From Phycisphaerae bacterium (GTDB lineage Bacteria > Planctomycetota > Phycisphaerae > Sedimentisphaerales > Anaerobacaceae), in NCBI GenBank assembly GCA_030601845.1, contig JAUWAY010000016.1:1-53761 (forward strand): a stretch of 53,761 bases of DNA, written 5' to 3'. Positions 48,632 to 53,761 of this stretch are shown here, piece by piece. The stretch's first letter is position 1. Every line of letters begins with the position of its first letter. Made by a program: the position numbers and the translations under genes. Below the pieces are notes generated by a model. That model did not search any database and had not been told where the DNA came from. It saw only the letters and a program-made list of their open reading frames with translations.

Positions 48632-48867
48632 TGCAAGTGAACTAAAGTTTAGAGTGCCTAAAGTGCCTAAAATGTTTGCGACTCTCGTTTAAGGTTGTGG
48701 ATGCTCGTATCGACGCTCGTCATAGAAGCTTGAAGCTCGTTTTTTTTCGAGCATCCAGCCTCCGGTTTCCAGCTTCGATACCAGTTTCGACAACGACAAA
48801 CGAGCTTCCACAGCAAGAGCAAACTTTAGTTCACTTTAGTCACTTTAGCTCACTTTAGACACTTTAA
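48631..48867. mobile_element. MITE-like element B (inverted copy of A)
   Basis: Starts with ATGCAAGTGAACTAAAG at the PfkB stop and ends with TTCACTTTAG ... GACACTTTAA. Read in reverse complement it aligns with element A: GAAACTGGTATCGAAGCTGG, GAGGCTGGATGCTCGAAAA and ATACGAGCATCCACAACC. It supplies the last codons and the stop of the PEP-CTERM gene on the minus strand. Confidence 0.75.
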
Positions 48868-49531
48868 TTCTGCGTTTTCGCAGCAATGTTAGGCTGCCAA
48901 GCCCAAGGATGAAAACCGTAGCCGGTTCAGGAATATTCGTAGCACCGTAAGCACTTACATCATCATCGTTGTAAAATTTCGCCGCTGCATATGAGACAAT
49001 GTGCCCGCCAACCTGTGAGCTTAACGTTATAAAGTCGCTGTCCGAGAACGGCGCCGAGCCGGTAATCTGGAAGACGAAGCTGACGGTTTCCCCCGGGTTG
49101 ATTACATTTGGTTGATTACCGTGGCCGCCTGTAAGGGACACGTCGAACCGGCCGAATCCACCGACAAGGAAACCATCCTCTGAAAAGCCCAGCTCCCATT
49201 CGTTAGTAACTGAGTCTTCAGGGCCGGTGGCGGTAGTCAGGGTTAATCCTTGCACATTGTCGGTAACATTGAAGTATATTTTGTTTATTTTGAATGCGGG
49301 GTCGCCGGCGTTCTCAGGTGTCAGATTGGTTACACCAAGCGCCAATGTGCTGCCGGCTACCGAAAAATCCAGTTCGGCATCCAGGTATTCCGCTAGGTAA
49401 GTAGGGTACTCATTGTCGTCACGGTCCGAGGAATACTGACTGAGTCGCAGTACCGTGCCTGCAACTGCTCCTGTATGTAATGCGAATAGAACCGCAATAA
49501 CCAGTACTACCAAATTCGCTGAGCTTTTCAT
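48845..49531 (-). CDS. Small PEP-CTERM protein
   Basis: A 228-residue exported protein, start MKSSANL behind a G-rich ribosome site. Signal peptide through about residue 24; a beta-rich body with F-D-V-S-L-T-G-G-H-G and G-E-T-V-S-F-V-F-Q-I-T-G that looks like a cohesin- or Ig-like fold, not assignable. The sorting tag is I-P-E-P-A-T-V-F-I-L-G-L-G-S-L then L-R-K-R-R. The residues after it, I-K-V-S-K-V-S, are read from the AAAGTG repeats of element B. It is convergent with the PfkB gene. Confidence 0.8.
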   Translation of the reverse strand: MKSSANLVVLVIAVLFALHTGAVAGTVLRLSQYSSDRDDNEYPTYLAEYLDAELDFSVAGSTLALGVTNLTPENAGDPAFKINKIYFNVTDNVQGLTLTTATGPEDSVTNEWELGFSEDGFLVGGFGRFDVSLTGGHGNQPNVINPGETVSFVFQITGSAPFSDSDFITLSSQVGGHIVSYAAAKFYNDDDVSAYGATNIPEPATVFILGLGSLTLLRKRRIKVSKVS

Positions 49532-49638
49532 CTTAACCCCCCATTTCTTTAACACGGCCTATAGACTAATCGATTATTAAATTAGCTTTCGGTAACGATG
49601 CAAGTGATAATTATGTTTCCCCCATTTCAGTACGGTTT

Positions 49639-49667
49639 ATTATACCCTGAGCCGTTCATCAAGTCAA
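49639..49667 (-). promoter_or_regulatory. Promoter of the small PEP-CTERM gene
   Basis: On the minus strand TTGACT (49662-49667), a 17-base spacer, and perfect TATAAT (49639-49644), 107 bases upstream of the ATG. Confidence 0.65.
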
Positions 49668-49799
49668 GAACAATCCTTGCCGCAATCTCACAATCTTCAA
49701 GAAAATAGCAAAAATTCTTTGTCCGAAAAATATTGGAGCCAATCTTACACTTTCTGCGCGGTATTACCGGACCCAGGTTAAGCCCGTCCAACTTTTTAC

Positions 49800-51188
49800 T
49801 CATGTTTTCTTATGGTCCATAGCATGCATATGCTTGACGGCTCTTAAAGAATATACCACCGCTGTAATCCCAGAATGGAATAAGATAAAAATCAAGGAGT
49901 AGATTAAAGTATTTAAAGAGTAAAGAGGAACTAGTAGTATGCCCACCAGAATGGGGATATTGTATAGATTTCTTCTACCAGCTATCCTTCTGAATTTCCT
50001 TTCAAAACCTCCGCTATCATCTAAACTTCTATCCATCGCCCTTCTAAATTGGTCGTACACATGCCTGTAAAATGCTATAAAAAGGATTATAAAAATACAA
50101 AGAACTAATGGAGCATTACTTCCTGTTGAACGAAAGAGGAACCAGGATAGGGCTATAAACCATGAAAATTCGAATAATAGGTCGAAGGAATGTTCCAATG
50201 AGCCTAATTTGCTAATCTTTAATTTCACTCTTGCTAATTTGCCATCCAAACCATCAGCTATTCCTACGACAAAAGTTAAAATTGAGGCAGGCAGTAGATA
50301 ACCAAAAAAGAACAAGGCTGTTACCGTATAGGCCAATATATTTACTATGATGGTTAATTGATTGGGTGTAATATTAAAATTTGAAATAAAAGCTACCAAT
50401 TTATTTTCTATTGGCCTATGAATATAATAAGCAAGAGCATCAGACGGATTTTTGCTGGCGTTTTCAATTATCATTTCCCTGGCTTTTATCAAATCTTTTT
50501 CCGTATCAACATCTATCCACCAGGGCTTAATTTCCTTCCTCATCTTTGATGCGTAACTTTCAATCTGAGTAATGTCAAAAACTTGCGCATCTCTGTTCTC
50601 AGCAGCTTTAGCGATTGCCTGTGCAAGCTCAGTCTTGTCTTCTTTAACTGCTTCTTCAATATAAGAAAATATTTTGGGTGAGCACAAGAAGATACCAGTA
50701 TCTATGCAGTTTGATTTTTCTATATTTTTGCCGATATCTACAATCCTTCCTTCCTTCTCCAGAACCTCCGTATCTCCCGGCAGAGTTTTTCTTCTATCAA
50801 CAGCTAAAACAACTGAGCTTGTTATATCGTAGTTGATAAGTTCTTTAAGAATACGCTCATCAAAAATATGGTCTGACATCAACAAAACAAAATTTTCATT
50901 TAAGAATTCTTTCGCTTTTAAGACAGAAACCCCATTCCCGCTTTGCCATTGGTCATTTACACAAGAGTTTATTTTTAAGTTTCTGCTCTGGCTGAATCTC
51001 TCTAAGAAATCTCTTACCTTTTGGCCGTTGTATCCGGTGACAACATAAAACTCTGTAAGTCCGCAACTTCGTGCGGTTAAAATTGTCCGTTCGATAAGGG
51101 ACAGGCCCAGAAGCAAAACAAGGGGCTTTGAATCGCCCCTTGCTGCTAATCTGCTTCCTTTACCGGCGGCAAGTATCAGACATTTCAC
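49800..51188 (-). CDS. Bifunctional nucleotidyltransferase / CDP-alcohol phosphatidyltransferase (IPCT-DIPPS-like)
   Basis: A 462-residue fusion. Residues 1-230 are a sugar-nucleotide-type nucleotidyltransferase (C-L-I-L-A-A-G-K-G-S-R-L near the N-terminus; L-L-M-S-D-H). Residues 250-460 are a CDP-alcohol phosphatidyltransferase with about six helices and D-G-L-D-G-K-L-A-R ... G-S-L-E-H-S-F-D, where the first of the two downstream Asp residues is Glu. This order matches CTP:inositol-1-phosphate cytidylyltransferase fused to di-myo-inositol-phosphate-phosphate synthase. Its start overlaps ino1 by four bases (ATGA), supporting an inositol-1-phosphate substrate. The end product may be di-inositol phosphate or an inositol lipid. 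Confidence 0.8.
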   Translation of the reverse strand: MKCLILAAGKGSRLAARGDSKPLVLLLGLSLIERTILTARSCGLTEFYVVTGYNGQKVRDFLERFSQSRNLKINSCVNDQWQSGNGVSVLKAKEFLNENFVLLMSDHIFDERILKELINYDITSSVVLAVDRRKTLPGDTEVLEKEGRIVDIGKNIEKSNCIDTGIFLCSPKIFSYIEEAVKEDKTELAQAIAKAAENRDAQVFDITQIESYASKMRKEIKPWWIDVDTEKDLIKAREMIIENASKNPSDALAYYIHRPIENKLVAFISNFNITPNQLTIIVNILAYTVTALFFFGYLLPASILTFVVGIADGLDGKLARVKLKISKLGSLEHSFDLLFEFSWFIALSWFLFRSTGSNAPLVLCIFIILFIAFYRHVYDQFRRAMDRSLDDSGGFERKFRRIAGRRNLYNIPILVGILLVPLYSLNTLIYSLIFILFHSGITAVVYSLRAVKHMHAMDHKKT

Positions 51189-52351
51189 AATCTTAACCCT
51201 CGCATTTTGCCAGCAATGAATTCTTCTGTTACGTTATAAGCAACTTCATCCGATTCTTTTCCTTCTGCAATAAACTGCTCAACCATCCTGTAGGCCTGGT
51301 CATCGGTATACTGGCGGGGCGGATGCTTGCAGAAATATGCCGACGGGCCGTACAAAACACCGCCTTGACCTCTATCAAGGGCCAGCTTGCAGCACCTGAT
51401 TGAGTCAATGGCTATACCTGCTGAGTTTGGCGAGTCTTCCACACTCAGCCGCAATTCCAGATTCATCGGCACATCGCCAAAGAGCTTGCCCTCCATCCTG
51501 ATAAAACAGACCTTGTTGTCATCTTGCCAGGGGACATAATCGCTGGGACCGATATGGATGTCACGGTCGGCCAGTCTGTTAGCGGTAACTGACTGAACAG
51601 CCTCGGTTTTTGATATTTTCTTGGACGCGAGTCTGCTGCTTTTGTGCATATTGAGAAAATCAGTATTTCCGGCTGTGTTGAGCTGATAGGTTCTTTCTAA
51701 CTTTACCCCTCTTTTATTGAATAAATCGGTCAACACTCTATGAGTAATTGTCGCACCAAGTTGGGCCTTAATGTCATCGCCTATTATTGGTATGTTCTTT
51801 TCTTCAAACTTTTTCGCCCATTCCGGGTTGCTTGCTATAAAAACGGGTATATTATTTATAAACGCCACTCGGGCCTCCAGAGCGCATTCGGCGTAGAACC
51901 TCGTAGCTTCCTCAGAACCAACAGGCAGATAATTTAACATTATTTCAGTTTCGGATTCCTTCAAGGCTCGGACGATATCTTCCTTCGTTGGTTCTTTTCT
52001 CTCACTCAGGACAAATGTGTAGTCATCTTCGTAATCCTTCATATGATCCGAAAACCCATCGAGAATTTTACCCATTTTCACCGTAATACCAGTTTGGGGC
52101 ATATCTTTACAAAATACTGTAGTGCAGTTTGGCCTTTCGAATATAGCTTCGTTCACGTCCTTTCCGACTTTTCTTTTATCGATGTCGAAGGCAGCCACCA
52201 CTTCAATATCATACGGTTTGTACCCATTGATGTCCCAGTGCATTAGCCCGATAGAATCTTCGCTATTTTTGTTTTTATAGTACTCAATACCTTGAAGTAA
52301 TGAACTTGTGCAGTTACCCACACCAACAATCCCGATCTTGACTTTGTCCAT
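51185..52351 (-). CDS. ino1: Myo-inositol-1-phosphate synthase
   Basis: A 388-residue enzyme converting glucose-6-phosphate to inositol-1-phosphate with NAD. Visible: G-I-V-G-V-G-N-C-T-S-S-L (NAD fold), L-N-Y-L-P-V-G-S-E, G-D-D-I-K-A-Q-L-G-A-T-I-T-H-R and N-T-A-G-N-T-D-F-L-N, of the actinobacterial/archaeal type. AAGGAGGT precedes the ATG. The CDP-alcohol fusion follows in the same transcript, so the pathway inositol-1-P to CDP-inositol and on to an inositol-phosphate product is complete in two genes. Confidence 0.93.
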   Translation of the reverse strand: MDKVKIGIVGVGNCTSSLLQGIEYYKNKNSEDSIGLMHWDINGYKPYDIEVVAAFDIDKRKVGKDVNEAIFERPNCTTVFCKDMPQTGITVKMGKILDGFSDHMKDYEDDYTFVLSERKEPTKEDIVRALKESETEIMLNYLPVGSEEATRFYAECALEARVAFINNIPVFIASNPEWAKKFEEKNIPIIGDDIKAQLGATITHRVLTDLFNKRGVKLERTYQLNTAGNTDFLNMHKSSRLASKKISKTEAVQSVTANRLADRDIHIGPSDYVPWQDDNKVCFIRMEGKLFGDVPMNLELRLSVEDSPNSAGIAIDSIRCCKLALDRGQGGVLYGPSAYFCKHPPRQYTDDQAYRMVEQFIAEGKESDEVAYNVTEEFIAGKMRGLRL

Positions 52352-52795
52352 AAGTAATTACCTCCTTTTCATTGTGTTTTGCAAATACCAGAATTTTACA
52401 TAACTTGTTTATATCCACATTGCGTATATCCTGCCGGTATAGTCAGAAATCACCACAGAAAAACTACGGGGCAGTCACTTGCTTTCCTTTACCCTCCCCC
52501 AATTCCTGATATGCCGCATCAAAGTCGCCAGCTATGAGATAAACCCACAAAGTAAACAAAGTTTTCACGCCCGTCAAGGTAAAAACCCGTCAAATTACCC
52601 TATTTTTTTATCCTTCATATTTCGGCCAAAAGGGCACGTTTTGCCTTATAATTACAGCAAAACCGTGATATTTTGATTCTGGTGGAGACACCAATTTCGC
52701 TGGCGATATACATCTGCTCTCAGAAAATGCCCTCTGCTAATCGACAGCGAGGCCTTGCGTTACCGAAAATAAGCAAATTTTCTTCCAGATTTTAA
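52352..52795. other. Intergenic region, little seen
   Basis: No gene or clear repeat is seen. TATAAT at 52647-52652 lacks a good -35. The hflK promoter begins at 52796. Confidence 0.4.
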
Positions 52796-52823
52796 TTGAC
52801 GCTGCGCCGAAGTGTTCTATGAT
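52796..52823 (+). promoter_or_regulatory. Putative promoter of hflK
   Basis: TTGACG (52796-52801), 16 bases, TATGAT (52818-52823), about 54 bases upstream of the ATG. Confidence 0.55.
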
Positions 52824-52876
52824 TGTGTTTTTATGACAGCAATTTTATGTCGCTTGTATTTTGGAAAGGAGCTGAT

Positions 52877-53761
52877 ATGGAACGGATAAGTAATTGGGCA
52901 GATGATTATGGGCTGAAATTCAAACTTCCTCCCGAGTGGGTCCCGTGGCTAAAATGGGCACCGCCGGTTATTCTGGTCCTGTGGCTTTTGTCAGGGATAT
53001 ATATCGTCAGTCCTGATGAGCAGGGCGTTGTGAGGCGATTCGGCAAGGCGGTCAGAATAACAGAGCCCGGCCCGCATTACCGGCTGCCCTGGCCGATTGA
53101 AGAGGTCGATAAACCAAAGGTAAAGCAGGTAAGACGCATAGAAATTGGCTTCAGGACCATTGTTCAGGGCCCGCCGGCAAGGTATGCGTTCTATCCCCAG
53201 GAATCGTTGATGCTCACCGGCGATGAGCAGATAATCGATGCACAGATCATAGTCCAGTATCAAATAAAAGACCCAGCCGACTATCTTTTCAATGTGCGTG
53301 ACTTAGAGGCGCCCCAGGGTGCGTTGAAAGATGCCGCCGAGGTCGCCTTAAGACAGGTCGTCGGACAAAGACCAATTGACGATGTCCTTATCGAGGAAAA
53401 ACTCGAGGTTGAGATAGACATCCGCGAGTTTTTGCAGCGAATAATGGATGGCTATGACAGCGGCCTCCGAATAATCGAGGTCAAGCTTCAGACTGTCCGG
53501 CCGCCAAAAGAGGTTGCATCAGCATTTAGCGACGTGGTAAGCGCAAAGGAGGATAAGGAAAAATTAATCAAGGAAGCTGACGGCTATAAAGAGGACATCA
53601 TCCCCAAGGCACGGGGACAAGCCAGGAGCATAATCCTGGCAGCAGAGGCCTATAAGGCCGAGAAGGTAGAGCGTGCCCACGGAGATACGGAGAAATTCTT
53701 AGCCGTACTCCAGGAGTATCAAAAAGCAAAAGATGTGACCCGAAAGCGGCTGTATCTGGAA
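52877..53761 (+). CDS. hflK: HflK, SPFH-domain membrane protease modulator (3' end cut)
   Basis: The first 295 codons of HflK, cut by the window edge. One membrane helix at about residues 33-50, then the SPFH/band-7 domain with S-P-D-E-Q-G-V-V-R-R-F-G-K-A, E-P-G-P-H-Y-R-L-P-W-P, L-M-L-T-G-D-E-Q-I-I-D, and V-S-A-K-E-D-K-E-K. HflK and HflC form a cage around FtsH and modulate its proteolysis; hflC would be expected just downstream. AAAGGAG lies seven bases before the ATG. Confidence 0.92.
   Translation, partial: MERISNWADDYGLKFKLPPEWVPWLKWAPPVILVLWLLSGIYIVSPDEQGVVRRFGKAVRITEPGPHYRLPWPIEEVDKPKVKQVRRIEIGFRTIVQGPPARYAFYPQESLMLTGDEQIIDAQIIVQYQIKDPADYLFNVRDLEAPQGALKDAAEVALRQVVGQRPIDDVLIEEKLEVEIDIREFLQRIMDGYDSGLRIIEVKLQTVRPPKEVASAFSDVVSAKEDKEKLIKEADGYKEDIIPKARGQARSIILAAEAYKAEKVERAHGDTEKFLAVLQEYQKAKDVTRKRLYLE

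Overview
The window looks like a chromosomal segment of a planctomycete, most likely of class Phycisphaerae. This is inferred from gene content alone: two PEP-CTERM proteins with Gly-Leu-Gly-rich anchors ending in Arg/Lys, several secreted proteins ending in a dockerin-like calcium loop of the form D-L-N-x-D-C-x-V-D-F-x-D-F, two Tat-exported sulfatases, a Minf_1886-family protein (a Planctomycetes/Verrucomicrobia family), and large intergenic spaces full of short repeats. No rRNA or tRNA gene was recognised.

Layout. 0-4.2 kb: a cut-off Tat-signal gene, a LolA-like periplasmic protein and a TPR/C39-like secreted protein. 4.8-9 kb: panB, a candidate structured small RNA, a frameshifted small membrane gene and a sulfatase. 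9-24 kb: mostly housekeeping genes (clpC, an RNase H-PurN fusion, a zinc-ribbon coiled-coil protein, an M20 deacylase, an RraB-like protein, a CDP-alcohol phosphatidyltransferase, MarC, metG, ricT) and a secreted FG-GAP beta-propeller. 24-30.5 kb: a replication operon dnaE - membrane protein - tmk - holB. 31-42.7 kb: phage-like DNA-handling genes on the minus strand (HTH, ABC ATPase, GNAT, ParB-like, small terminase, large terminase). The large terminase is separated from the rest by a 6.2 kb carbohydrate cassette (GHL6-like protein, sulfatase, alpha/alpha-barrel protein) that has its own promoter. 43-49.5 kb: a SagB-type oxidoreductase, a repeat-rich gap with three tandem promoters, a PEP-CTERM beta-helix protein, a PfkB kinase and a second PEP-CTERM protein. 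49.8-53.8 kb: inositol-phosphate genes (ino1 plus a cytidylyltransferase/CDP-alcohol transferase fusion) and a cut-off hflK.

The most unusual theme is repeat DNA inside genes. (1) Arrays with a 7-base (sometimes 8-base) period occur between genes and also inside dnaE, the RNase H-PurN fusion, the parB-like and terS genes, and at the 3' ends of clpC, holB and the GNAT gene, where they stay in frame and add hydrophilic segments. (2) A palindromic element with inverted ends CCCCGTTAG and 4-5 bp target duplications is inserted in frame in the PurN domain, two residues after its HPALLP active-site motif; a second copy lies upstream of the phage-like operon. (3) Two inverted copies of a 240-290 bp MITE-like element lie 4.8 kb apart, each abutting a stop codon.

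The best candidate for an undescribed system is the capsid-less packaging-type operon. It combines a split version of the ABC-ATPase/acetyltransferase pair known as COG2401 with a ParB-like protein and both terminase subunits. No capsid, portal, tail or integrase gene is visible in the window.
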